Shown here piece after piece: positions 22,991 to 34,591 of a stretch of DNA of 64,000 nt; the first letter of the stretch is position 1; every line of letters begins with the position of its first letter. The stretch comes from Saccharum officinarum. Lineage: Eukaryota; Streptophyta; Magnoliopsida; Poales; Poaceae. The DNA lies in assembly GCA_020631735.1 (NCBI GenBank), contig CM036159.1:16345511-16409510 (forward strand), given 5' to 3'. The translations under genes were made by a program, and so were the position numbers. Below the pieces are notes generated by a model. The model searched no databases. It saw nothing but the letters and a program-made list of their open reading frames with translations, and had not been told where the DNA came from.

Positions 22991-23965
22991 ATGGTCTGCA
23001 CGAAGCAGACTGCCCGTAAGTCCACTGGCAGAAGAGCACCCCGTCACCAGATGGCCCCACGGGAGCGCCGCAGCACAGACACTTTTCTAAGTGAGTTTGG
23101 CATGCTCATCTTGCTTTGGAGAGTGCTCCATGATGTGGGGTACCCAGAGGGTCAAGAGCCGGTGTACTCCTGGAGTGAGAGCCAGTTAGCTGAGGATGGA
23201 CTTACGGTAGTGGAAATCACCGTCCCTGCTCTTGGTGATGCGCCAGAATGGGATGGTTGGCATTTGGAGTTTGAAGGACGCACTCCAGTTGAGGGTGCAG
23301 AGGGTGCAGCCTTTCACGTCATCCGAGACATAATGAGTAGGTTTCCTAATGAGTTGGCAGCAGCTTTGGCCGGTACTTTCCCGAGAGATGATCCTCGTGA
23401 TGCCATTTGGGTGCAACCGCAAGGAAGTGCCCTGGTTAGAGGCCCAAGTGAAGGACGGGCTAGCGACAACCACACAATGAGTGTCATGTATGCAGCCATC
23501 AGAGCATACCAGGGTCTTGAGAGTACCTATTGGACCTTGACTGGTCTGTGTGGTGATGACCGGCTTGAAGTAAGGAAGCAGAAGAAGAAGAAAGCACGTG
23601 CTATAGCTAGCTTGCAGGAGCGGTTGGCCGACATGAGCTTGCAGCGAGATCGGGCTCTCGAGAGAGGTGAGAGTGCTATGCAGCGGGTGCAGACGTTGAC
23701 TCAGGCCAATAGAAATGCAGACCGCATGATGGGACAGCTAGTGCAGGAAAGGAATGAAGCCTAGAACGAGAGGGACCTTCTGAGGCAGAGGGTCGAGGAG
23801 CTAGAAGGGTATAATGCCAACTTGCATGAAGAGTTTCATGCCCTCTACAACGGGATGGGCCCGTATGCTCCTCCGGACGCCGCCCAGATGGACGTCGACG
23901 ACGACGCCGCTACTGAGGGTAGCGATGGTGACGCCTCCGACCTCGACGACGGCCCCGAGGAGTAG
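22991..23965 (+). pseudogene. Extra ORF upstream of gag: histone H3-tail-like N-terminus, coiled coil, acidic tail
   Basis: I do not recognise this protein as a family. Its start is remarkable: M-V-C, then TKQTARKSTG identical to histone H3 residues 3-12, then RRAPRHQMA against H3 GKAPRKQLA. If Met is removed (Val next to Met is a methionine-aminopeptidase substrate) the numbering coincides with H3, so K4, R8, K9 and S10 are in place; R2 is Cys, K14 Arg and K18 His. Resemblance fades after residue 21. A central domain of unknown type follows (to about codon 190), then a Lys-rich patch and an Arg/Gln/Glu-rich coiled coil, ending in an Asp/Glu-rich tail. One TAG (23762-23764) interrupts the coiled coil; the frame then stays open to 23965. 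The ATG at 22991 is preferred because it follows a CAG splice-site match and exposes the tail. Confidence 0.75.
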
Positions 23966-24323
23966 GCTAGTTGCCTTGTGTTAGTAGCTAGGTCCTGTCG
24001 CGATGGCCTTCTTTTGGTTTCCATGTATCGTGTTGTATCCTGTTCGATCTTGAGACTGGCGATCTTTTGAATCTTGGTTGTGTATGCGATGCTCGAACGC
24101 ATAAAAGTCCAGTGTATGTATGCTGGCAACGTGGTTGTATGGAACGCGATGTTGCATTCGAAGTAATTTGATTAGTGATGTTGTTTTAATTGGAATGTGA
24201 TTATTGTGCCTCTGTTTTATTGCATGACTTGTTCTCTCCAATAAATTCAGTATGGCATGATTGTTCATTCGAATACAATTACTACCACTTCGCTCAATTA
24301 TTACTTGTTGCTGAAATATGCAG

Positions 24324-25109
24324 ATGGCAAACACTCGCCGTGCCACGTATGAGGCCACTGAAACTGGTGGCAACGGTGCAGGGGCTGGTGGGGGTGGTGC
24401 AAACAACGTCAACCGCCAGGAGCCACAGCCAGAGCCACAATTGCCCCCTCCTCCATCGCTCACTGCAGAGGTATTCTTCGCACAGTTCCTTGGAAGCCAG
24501 CGCAACGCCGAGCAGTCACAAAGGAATATGGAAGATTTTCTGCGTACCATCGCTGAAAATGTTCAAAGAGGAAATAATCAAGGTGGTGGCCATGGGGTGA
24601 ACCAGTACAGCAATTTCAAGGATTTCATGGACACCAGACCACCTATTTTCAAGGAAGCAGCAGAGCCACTCGACGCTGAAGAATGGATCAACACTATGGA
24701 AGATAAGTTCCGTGTGTTGAGACTGATAGAAGTTCTGAAGATAGAATATGCTGCACATCAGCTACAGGGACCGGCAGGGATGTGGTGGAAGCATCACCGC
24801 ACCACCTTCCCTCCCAATGCCTAGATTACTTGGAGAGAATTCACTAAAGCGTTTAGAGGAGTTTATATTCCCCCAGGGTTGGTTGAGATGAAGCTCGGAG
24901 AGTTCTTGGCCTTAAATCAGGGTACCAAGACTATAACACAGTATCTGCACGCCTTTAATAGCTTGTGCCACTATACTCCAGACATGGTCGACACAGATGC
25001 AAAGAGAATTGCTAGTTTCAAGAGAGGGTTAAGTCCGAAGATGATGAAGCATGTGGGTACCAATACCCGCGCCAGGTTCAATGACTTTGTCAGTGATTGT
25101 TTGAAATAA
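24324..25109 (+). pseudogene. chromovirus gag, interrupted
   Basis: A Gly/Asn/Pro-rich N-terminus is followed by the retrotransposon gag domain (DARPP-like DTRPPIFKEAAEPLDAEEWI, then FRGVYIPPG and the LGEFLALNQGTKTITQY helix region). A TAG at 24822-24824 splits the domain, and TAA at 25107-25109 ends this frame. The next part continues one frame over, after a shift near 25110-25170. The ATG at 24324 directly follows TGCAG, again a splice-site match. The family forms the particle shell. Confidence 0.85.
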
Positions 25110-25291
25110 GAAAAGAACAATAACACCTACACTGCATCCAAGAATCGCAAGAGGGTGTTTAGTCAGGACCATCCCAGTCCAGAGTTATCACTGCAAACCG
25201 TCTTTCTTACCGTCCGTCCACACCTGGTGCAAGGTTCAGGCCGCCACAGCATAAAACCCAGAACCATAGGGGACCACAGAAGCCGTACAAG

Positions 25292-28200
25292 ATGGTCGTG
25301 CCGCCAGCAAAGATCACCGCAGCTGCAGAACAGAGCAACTCCAAGGGAGCTATAGGATCTGCTGGTACAGTGAAGGAGCCCTGCTACAATTGTGGTCAGC
25401 CAGACCACTTTTCAAAGTTCTACCCTTATCCGCCTAAAAAGAAGCAACAGACTTACACTGCTCGTGTACACCATACCATCGTTGATGAGATTCCTGAGGG
25501 AGAGCCTGTAACTGCCGGTAAGTTTCTTGTTAACCATCACCCTGTAGTTGTTCTATTTGATTCTGGATCCTCGCATTCTTTTATGAGTCAAGCATTTGCA
25601 CGGAAGCATGAACAACTATGCACAGAATTGAGTTATGGTTATCGTATAAGTTCAGCTTGGGCTAATGTGTTAACCAATAAGATGGTTAGAGGGGCAACCC
25701 TTGAGTTAGGTAGTCGGAAGTTTCGAGTGAACCTGATAGTTATGCCTGGACTAGTTTTAGATGTTATAATAGAAATGAACTGGATGAAGAACTGGGGGAC
25801 AGTCATAGATACAAGCCGTCGGTTGCTTACCCTTAAGGATCCCCAGGGAGAGGGTACTTTTCAGGTACCATTGCCCAAAAGAACAGACCTTGTGAGTGTG
25901 ACCTGTGCCATGGAAGTTGTTCCTATCCACCAGATCCCGGTAGTGTGTGAGTTCCCGGATATGTTTCCAGACGAGTTACCTGGCCTTCCTCCAGATAGAG
26001 ATGTTGAGTTTAGAATCGAGTTGATCCCCGGGACAGCTCCTATTTCGAGGAGACCCTATCGGATGCCTCCGGATGAGTTAGCTGAGCTGAAGAAGCAACT
26101 GGAAGAACTGTTAAAGAAGGGGTTTATCCGACCGAGTAAGTCTGAATGGGGATGTCCTGCCTTGTTCGTGAAGAAAAAGAAAGAGGGTACTCTGAGAATG
26201 TGTGTGGATTATCGACCTCTTAATGCTGTAACTATCAAGAATAAATATCCTTTGCCTCATATCGACGTTTTGTTTGATCAGTTGGCTAAAGCTAGAGTGT
26301 TCTCCAAGATAGACCTAAGATCAGGGTATCATCAGATAAAGATCAGGCCACAAGATGTCCCGAAAACCGCCTTTTCTACCAGATACGGGTTGTACGAGTA
26401 TCTTGTTATGTCTTTTGGCTTAACAAATGCTCCTGCATACTTTATGTATCTGATGAATACGGTTTTCATGCCAGAGTTGGACAAGTTTGTAGTTGTCTTC
26501 ATTGATGACATTCTAGTATACTCTGAGAATGAGAAAGATCATGAAGAGCATCTGAGAATTGTCTTGACCAGACTGAGAGATCATAAGTTGTATGCTAAGT
26601 TCAGCAAATGTGAATTTTGGTTGAAGAAAGTTCCTTTCCTTGGTCATATTCTATCTGAGAATGGAGTTTCGGTAGATCCGAGCAAAGTGCAAGAGGTTAT
26701 GGATTGGAAAACTCCAACCACAGTGCCAGAAGTCAGGAGTTTCCTAGGGTTAGCTGGTTACTATCGCCGCTTTATCCCAGACTTCTCGAAGATTGCCAAG
26801 CCGATGACAAGTCTGTTACAGAAAGATCACAAGTTTGTGTGGACAGAGGAGTGTGAGACAGCTTTCCACACCTTGCGGAAACTGTTGACCACTGCTCCAG
26901 TTCTTGCACAGCCAGACATCGAGAAACCTTTTGATGTGTTCTGTGACGCATCAAAAACAGGATTAGGCTGTGTTCTGATGCAAGAAGGAAGAGTCATTGC
27001 TTATGCCTCCCGTCAGTTGAGAAAACATGAAATCAATTATCCGACACATGATCTTGAGCTTGCCGCCGTGGTGCATGCCTTAAAGATTTGGAGACACTAT
27101 TTACTTGGTAATGTGTGCAATATTTTCACCGATCACAAGAGTCTCAAGTACATTTTCACCCAACCAGAATTGAACATGAGACAGCGAAGATGGTTAGAAC
27201 TAATTAAAGATTACAACTTGAATGTACAGTATCACCCTGGGAAAGCCAATGTGGTAGCCGATGCTTTGAGTAGAAAGTCGCATTGTCTGAATATGCAACC
27301 CTTACTCGAAGATGGTTTTAATCTAATGCACCCTGCCGTGTTACATAGTATTTAGATCAGTTGCACCTTGGAGAGTAAGATAATAGAAGGTCAGAAAGCA
27401 GACAAAGGGATATTCCACATCAAAAAGAAAATTAAAGAACCCTCAAAACACTCCAGAGTGGACGAGCAGGACGTGTTGTGGTTCGACAACCGTCTTGTTG
27501 TTCCAAAGGATAGAGAGCTTAAGAATAAAATTATGGATGAAGCTCATCACTCTAAGTTGTCCATTCATCCTGGCAGTAGTAAAATGTATCAAGAACTAAG
27601 ACCTCGCTATTGGTGGACAAAGATGAAGAAGGAAATTGCAGCTTATGTAGCCAGATGTGACACATGTTGTCGAGTGAAAGCTATTCACATGAAACCTGCC
27701 GGATTGTTGCAACCTTTGTCAGTACCTAGTTGGAAGTGGGATGATATAAGTATGGATTTCATCACAGGTTTGCCCACTACTCAGAAAGGCCATGATTCGA
27801 TTTGGGTAATCGTGGATCGTCTTACCAAGACAGCCCACTTTTTGCCTGTCAAGACAGTTTATAGACCACCTCAATATGCCGAGAAGTATATTGCGGAGAT
27901 TGTGAGATTGCATGGCATACCGAAGACTATCGTGTCTGACAGAGGGTCACAGTTCACTGCTCACTTTTGGGAGCATTTGCACAAAGGTTTGGGAACTAGT
28001 CTGATTCGTAGCACTGCCTATCATCCTCAAACAGATGGTCAGACTGAAAGAGTTAATGCTGTTTTAGAAGATATGTTAAGAGCTTGTGTGTTGTCTTCCA
28101 GAGGTTCATGGGAGTCGTGGTTACCTTTAGCAGAATTCGCGTATAATAATAGCTATCAAGAAAGTATCAAAATGGCACCTTTTGAGGCTCTGTATGGACG

Positions 28201-28906
28201 AAAGTGTAGAACACCTTTAAACTGGATTGAGCCAGGGGAAAGAAGGTATTATGGTATTGACTTCGTGGAAGAAGCCGAAAAGAAAGTTCATATCATTCAG
28301 CAAAATATGAGAGCAGCTCAGTCACGTCAGAAAAGTTATGCGGATAAGAGAAGGAGACCACTTGTGTTCGAAGTTGGTGACTATGTTTATCTAAAAGTCA
28401 CGCCAATGAAGAAGAAGCGGTTTGGAATACGCAGAAAGCTTGCCGCCAGATTTGTAGGACCCTACAAAATCTTAGAAAGGAAGGGTCCAGTGGCTTACAA
28501 ATTGGAATTACCAGAATCAATGGGTGCTATATTCCCAGTTTTTCACGTATCACATCTCAAGAAATGTTTGCGCGTTCCAGAGGAAATAATTGAACCTCGA
28601 GGCATAAAACTTAAGTCAGATCTGGTGTATCGTGAGCAGCCAATTCGAGTTTTGGATTCCAAAGAAAGGGCTACTCGAAACAGTGTGGTGAAAACATATA
28701 AGATACAATGGAGTCATCATGATGAAGGAGATGCATCTTGGGAAACGGGTGAATACCTACAAAAAGCATACGAAGATTTTTATAATAAATGGTTCGTAAC
28801 CCAAATCTCGGGACGAGATTTTTATAAGGGGGAGGGCTGTAACACTCCGGTGTTACGTAAGCATTTGCATTGCAATCATAAGCATGACGTTTCATATCAT
28901 TCATAA
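25292..28906 (+). pseudogene. chromovirus pol: zinc knuckle, protease, RT, RNase H, integrase, chromodomain
   Basis: One frame spans 25292-28906 with a single TAG at 27353-27355 between RNase H and integrase. The knuckle [14 protein letters not shown] (about 25381) has lost its last Cys. Protease FDSGSSHSF is at about 25556; RT holds the catalytic FIDDILVYS (about 26500); RNase H starts with [13 protein letters not shown] (about 26932). Integrase has an HHCC finger (about 27544-27670) and a DDE core (MDFITGLP, SDRGSQF, ERVNAVLEDM). A chromodomain (YKIQWSHHDEGDASWE) lies at about 28640-28800. The frame reads through the polypurine tract into the 3' LTR before stopping. The family copies element RNA and inserts the DNA; chromodomains of related elements bind methylated H3K9. 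Confidence 0.92.
28826..28837 (+). other. Polypurine tract of the chromovirus
   Basis: AAGGGGGAGGGC directly precedes the 3' LTR and is the expected plus-strand primer. It is also translated as part of the pol frame. Confidence 0.85.
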
Positions 28907-31900
28907 TCATATGTGCTTAGGGTGTACCTTTAGTAAAATAAAAGTGTGGAAACTAGTATTGCATAACATGTTATGATAATGTGCTAATGACATTCATCAA
29001 ATTTGTGCAACTATAAATTTCATATCACTTAAAATTATAGGTGAAATTTTTGGAGCCACTAAATCACTCAAAGTTTTGTCAAAGATTTGTTTTAAAATGT
29101 TATTTGAAAATATTCAAAAATCCTCCCTAAATTAGCTTTTATTCTAAAAATCAAAATCTATAAGAGTTTTGAGGTTGGCCCCTTAATCAAAGTTGTAGAG
29201 AATTAAATTCTAAGCAACTTTTATTTTTGGGTCATTTCCAGAAAAAGTCCTTTTCTTGCTCAAAATGAGATTTGAAAACTATTATTTAAAATTTCTTGAA
29301 AAATAAAAATGGAAAAGGGCTTTTCTCAGTCGCGGGCCGCCGCCTCGTTTTCGGCCTGCTGCTGGAAGCGGCCCAGCTCCGCTCCCGCACGCGCGCGCCG
29401 CAGCCGCCGCCTCGGCCCGGCCCGCGTCCGCTCGGCCTCCGCCTCCTCTTCCCGCTCGCCCCGCGCCTCGCTGTCCGCCGCGGCAGAACGCACCCGTCGC
29501 GTGGCGGCCGCATGCCGGCGACGCCCCCGCGTGGCCGCCCGTGGACCCCGCGTGCGCTCCGCCTCAAATCTCCGTGCGCATCCGGTCTTCATCCCACTCG
29601 CCACTCGCTCGCTCCCTCTTTCCCTTTCTCCGGAGAAACCGAGCGGGAGCGCCGCTCACCACCGCCATCCTCGCCTTCACCGCCGTGTTCCGGCGATGCC
29701 AGTCCACCGCAGCTCGATTGCTCGTGCACGAAGCTCCGCCACCCTCTTCCCTCCTCCGAACGAGCGCCACCATCCCCTTGCTCGCTCCGGTAAGGCTCAA
29801 TCGAGCTCTTCCCGCCGCGCCACCGCGAACGGAGCCGCCGCGCTCGCGCTCCGGCCATCGTCGCCTTCGCTATTCCCCATCTCTCTCGAACTGCGTGTTG
29901 ATGTTCATCGTGTCCCCGCGATGGTGTTGCGCGCCTCGCCTTGTTCGCTCGAGCCTGGAGACAGCCGCTGGCCGTCGGCGGCCGTCGCACCGCCGCGGTG
30001 GCGAGCACCCGCGCAGCCGCGCGCGCTGCCCCGCTCGCCTGCGAGTGCGGCGAGTGGCTGGGCCGGCCGGTCTCAACGGGACACGGCCCGTTTTCTTTAC
30101 CCCCGCGCGCGCGTCTCTGGGCTCAGCAGGCTGGGCCGTCTGCCCCTTCTGATGTCGGCCCGTTTCAAAATAAAGATTTAGTTTTTATTTTCTCAATTGG
30201 AAATAAAGTGCTTAGCAATTATTTGGGTGATTAAATGCGCTCCAAAAATTATGAAATAAATTTATATGGACTCATTGGAACCAGATCTACAATATAAAAA
30301 TATTGCATGTCATTTTTGGGATACTTTTCTGTAGGATTTTAATTAATCATGTATATTGCTGATAACTTGAAAAATGTGTAGAAAAATCTATAGGCTTTAG
30401 AAAAATATGGTTTCAAGTTTGTTAATCTTCTTATATCATGTACTTCCTAGAAAAAAAATGTTTCATGCATGTGCTGTGGAAAACTTTGGAGGAGTAGTTC
30501 AAGTACCTTTAATGGCTGATTTTTGTTATTTTTGCTAGAGAGCAAACTTTGTATAAAACATGCATGTGATAATTTTGTACAGTCATAGTATGCTATGAAG
30601 AACCTAGGAAAAATATTAATTCTGTTGTTTGACACTTTTCATAGTACAAAGTAATTTCATGCTCATTTTTATGCTATAGCTTGTCATTTTTGTATAGGAT
30701 AGTTTACTTATCCAAATGCCATGAAATTTTTATGGTAGTCGGTTTAGGGTAGTATTATGCTACTGTAATTTTCTTAGATTTTTAGGAGCATCAGAAATAT
30801 ATGTTGCTATTCAAACCTATTATTATTTAGGGTTTAAGCAAGTGTTGCTTTAAGTGTGATTAAGAAATTAGTAAAGTTTTGGTGTATCTTTGAAGCATTT
30901 CATAAGATATGTTAACTTAACATAAGAGTAGTAGAAGAGAATGCAGTAGATGACATGTGCTTGTAGTATATAGTTTCTTGGATGATGTTGACTACCTTGC
31001 ATTTCAACATATCCATTGCATTCATCTCCTTCGATGCACATTTGCATAATCACTTACGCACATTGCATCATACAGGATCGCAAACTGAGAACCCAGTCGT
31101 CTTACCCGAGGAGCCAGAGGAGCAGCAGGAGGTGACAGAAGCCGAAGAGGAGGTCGGTGAAGATCTCCCAGAGTGCCCCGACCACCGTCCGAGCTCTTTT
31201 GAGAGAGGCAAGCCCCGGAGCATTTCTCTCCCGGTTTGCAAATAATTTATTATTAACTTTACTTAATTTGATGCATTACGTTTAGGAGTTGTTTGCAAAC
31301 GTTGCTGCATTATACCTTGCTTACCTTTGTTATACTATATCCTTGTTACCCTGGTATCCGCAGTCGAGTCAATGCTTAGCTTGCTTAGACCGGTAGAAGT
31401 CGGGTGATTTCCTGTCACCTGCGAGCTATAGGTGGTTACCTGGATCTGCTTGGATGACTATGAAGTCATGGTATAACTAAGTGTAAAATGAATTTGAGAC
31501 CGGGCGGAAACTTGCAGGGTTTCGGACTGTAGTGTTTTCCGTTTGTGTCGATTAAGGACCGTCCGTTGTTAGACCTCGGGTCATGTTGAACGCATGCCTC
31601 ACATTTAGCTGGCCGGATAAAATACCTTCCGACCGCGAAACTGAGAGATTATTCGGGCCGAGTGGATTGCCCGCAACGCACTGTACCGGAGCAGTAGTGG
31701 CAGGATACGGGTACAAGTGGTTCCTGGCAGTCGAGCGGCCTCCGGGTACAAGTGGTTCCTGGCAAGCTCGCGACTTTACCTGAATGGTTGACTCGGTGAC
31801 CAACACCTCACTTTAGCAGGTGAGTGAGGTTTGTGTGAGGAATAACTTACCAGCTGGTTAATAATTGATTCGAATCGCCATCGTTCACTAGATAGTGAAC

Positions 31901-32672
31901 ACTTGACTTGAGCTACTTCATCGTAGTAATATTGATGAATCACTTGGATAGTTATGTGGAAGATGACATGATAACTATTGTTAATGATCAATGGTAATCC
32001 TTACTTGCTTAATTATATGTTACTCTAGCACCAGTGCAAACATAGTTGACAGGGTAATAAAGAGTTAATTACTGCATGCTTTTGGAAAGGAATTGTTAAC
32101 TTAAAAAATGCTTTTCTTGCAAATGAGTCAGCTATACCACCAGAAAGCCTATCATGATTCCTTGGTGTCTTTTATTTTTGGTTTACGACGGGTAAGTCTA
32201 GCTGAGTACCTTCTCGTACTCAGGGCTTTGTTCCCACTTGTTGCAGATGGGCAGATGTATTATGGCTACTGTATCAACTGCCTCTATCCTGCGATGGGCG
32301 AAGCTTAGGACCATGGGCAATGGTCATTCGCTACTTCTCGTCTGATGCTTTTGCTGGGGATAATCACAAGCTGGCACTTTATTTCAAAATGTTGTGTGTG
32401 TGCGTGATTTGAACTACCGCTTCCGCTACTTTTATTCGAACCTGGTTTGTAATAACTATGTTTAAACTCCGATGTATTTTATGCCGCGAACTTTTATGTA
32501 ACTTATGATGGTGACCGCTAAACTTAGTACGATCTTGGCTGTTATGTGAAATGGTTTGAAATCCGTCGAGATTTCACGGACTACCGGGTTATACGGGCTT
32601 AAGTTTATTAAATTGTCCTCCCATTGGATGATTTTCCTACTTAATCTCGTATAATTGAGCGGTTCTGTTACA
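28838..32672 (+). repeat. 3' LTR of the chromovirus (3835 bp)
   Basis: It matches the 5' LTR along its whole length, with scattered substitutions and a rearranged stretch near 31706-31765 where CGGGTACAAGTGGTTCCTGG is present twice. It ends CTGTTACA, directly followed by the TCATT target duplication. The Glu/Pro-coding block recurs at 31076-31245. Confidence 0.95.
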
Positions 32673-32677
32673 TCATT

Positions 32678-32988
32678 AATAGTGATGCATTATAACAATT
32701 ATAACAAAATCTACAACATTACTAAAAAAAGGACTCGAGCGTCTAAAAGAAAATTACATCAAGAGTTGTTACCGAACAAGGTCTTCCACTTCCATCATCA
32801 CAAGCGTTGACACTTAACGCGGCAGACAAATAAATCTGTAAGCGCACAGATTTCAATGTAGCTTTTATTCGAGAGTATTTTAAGGTATCAATTTCCATTG
32901 ATGAGAACTAGCTAATAATCAAAATTGTCCTACAACTCCAAGCAACGGGTAAATGATATGAATGAGTAGAGAAGATGTCTATGTCTTC
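32678..32988. other. Intergenic DNA, nothing recognised
   Basis: AT-rich flank of the chromovirus insertion site with no open frame and no repeat ends that I can define. Confidence 0.4.
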
Positions 32989-32991
32989 CTA

Positions 32992-33217
32992 GGGTCTGTT
33001 TGGTTTCAATGTGTTAAAGTTTAACTTCCATCACATCAATGTTCCCTCAAATGCATGGAGTACTAAATATAGACTAATTACATGTCGGCACAGATTAGGA
33101 GTAATTTACGAGACGAATCTATTAAGCCTAATTAGTCCAAGATTGAAAACTTTTTGTCAAATAAGACGAAAGTGATACAGTGTTTGTTAAACTTTAACTC
33201 CTCAAACCAAACACCCC
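32992..33217. mobile_element. Tourist MITE (GTGTTTGGTT family)
   Basis: Ends GGGTCTGTTTGG and CCAAACACCCC, subterminal GTTAAACTTTAAC. Flanks are CTA and TTA, so one base of the target duplication has drifted. Confidence 0.8.
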
Positions 33218-33322
33218 TTAGATACTTTCAAGACATTAATATAAGCTTGTATTACAATTGTTCACTTCGGGACACGATAAAAGCACAACAGAAAGGGGCG
33301 AGAAGGGTGTTGGCTACACTTA

Positions 33323-33550
33323 GGGGTGTTTGGTTCGAGGAGTTAAAGTTTAACCAACACTATAGCACTTTCGTTTTATTTGATAAAAGTTTCCAATCTT
33401 GGACTAATTAGGCTTAATAGATTCGTCTCGTAAATTACTCCTAATCTGTGCCGACATACATATAATTAGTCTATATTTAGTACTCTATGCATTTGAGGGA
33501 ACATTGATGTGATGGGAGTTAAACTTTAACTCCTGCAAACCAAACAGACC
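33323..33550. mobile_element. Tourist MITE (GTGTTTGGTT family)
   Basis: TTA precedes GGGGTGTTTGG; the right end is CCAAACAGACC followed by TTG. The core matches the MITE at 13972 in the same orientation. A fragment of a GTTTAG-family MITE follows directly (33551-33619). Confidence 0.8.
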
Positions 33551-33622
33551 TTGTTTAGTTCCCAAAAATTTTGATTTGTCTAAAAATTTTGATGTGTCTA
33601 AATTTTGATGTGATGGGAATTA

Positions 33623-33863
33623 GGCCCGGTTTAGATACAAATTTTTTTGCAAAATGGACACTAGCGTTTTCGTTGTTATTTGGTAAATATTGTCCAATCA
33701 TGGTCTAATTAGGCTTAAAAGATTCGTCTCGTCCATTTCGTCTAAACTGTGTAATTAGTTTTATTTTTTATCTATATTTAATGTTTTATGCATGTGTCCA
33801 AAGATTCGATGTGACGGGGAATCTAAAAAATTTTGCAAAATTTTTTAGGAACTAAACAGGGCC
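33623..33863. mobile_element. Tourist-like MITE (GTTTAG family)
   Basis: TTA on both sides (33620-33622 and 33864-33866), ends GGCCCGGTTTAG and CTAAACAGGGCC, 241 bp. A short 3' fragment of a related copy follows at 33867-33927. Confidence 0.85.
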
Positions 33864-33925
33864 TTAATGCTTAGTGCATGTGTCTAAAGAAGCGATGTGA
33901 CAGAGAATGTGGGGGAACTAAACAG

Positions 33926-34118
33926 GGCCTGTTTGGTTTGCAGGAGTTAAAGTTTAACTCTCATCACATCAATGTTCTCTTAAATGCATAGAGTACTAAA
34001 TGTAGACTAATTGCATGTATGTCGGCACAGATTAGAAGTAATTTACGAGACGAATCTATTAAGCCTAATTAGTCCAAGATTGGAAACTTTTTGTCAAATA
34101 AAACGAAAGTGCTACGCC
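33926..34118. mobile_element. Truncated Tourist MITE
   Basis: It starts GGCCTGTTTGGTTTGC with subterminal AGTTAAAGTTTAAC but stops at GTGCTAC near 34115 without the partner end. Confidence 0.65.
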
Positions 34119-34219
34119 CTAAGTCTACACGGATGGTTTACCCGACTTGATGGATGACCTGTGACATCCAAATGGACAATCTATCTTAACCAGTCGACCA
34201 CACATGTCTGTATTCCTAA

Positions 34220-34462
34220 GGGTGTGTTTAGATGGGTGTAAAGTGGGTGTAAAGTTTCTGTAGCATTTTTCATTGTTATTTGGTAAAATTTATCCAATCA
34301 TGAACTAACTAGGGTCAAAAGATTTGTCTCGATATTTACAGACAAACTGTGTAATTAGTTATTTTTTTACCTACATTTAATGTTTCATGCATGCGTCTAA
34401 AGATTTGATGTGACGGGGAATCTTGTAAAATTTTTGGAATTTTGAAGAATCTAAACACTGCC
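34220..34462. mobile_element. Tourist-like MITE (GTGTTTAGATG family)
   Basis: TAA duplication (34217-34219 and 34463-34465), ends GGGTGTGTTTAGAT and ATCTAAACACTGCC, 243 bp. Confidence 0.85.
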
Positions 34463-34591
34463 TAAGTAATGTTAACCTATGACTAAGTAGCATTCCTAAG
34501 TAATCTAAACCTATAACTAGTACATATGATTTGTGTAACACATTAAATGCATCCATATCACATGTCATGCAAAGCATAAGCACCATGTTTA

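Larger units (their letters stand above)
18360..32677 (+). mobile_element. Complete Ty3/gypsy chromovirus (Tekay/Del type), 14.3 kb
   Basis: Two LTRs (18365-22201 and 28838-32672) bound the element, and TCATT occurs on both sides (18360-18364 and 32673-32677) as a perfect 5-bp target duplication. The order is LTR, primer-binding site, extra ORF, gag, protease, RT, RNase H, integrase, chromodomain, polypurine tract, LTR. The gypsy domain order and the C-terminal chromodomain identify a chromovirus; the long LTRs suggest the Tekay/Del clade (inference). In-frame stops in the extra ORF, gag and pol and a gag frameshift make this copy non-autonomous. Confidence 0.95.

Noticed and set aside
22991..23053. 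A true histone H3 gene or H3 pseudogene
   Set aside because: Similarity ends near residue 21; no histone fold follows, and the ORF lies in the normal extra-ORF position between primer site and gag.
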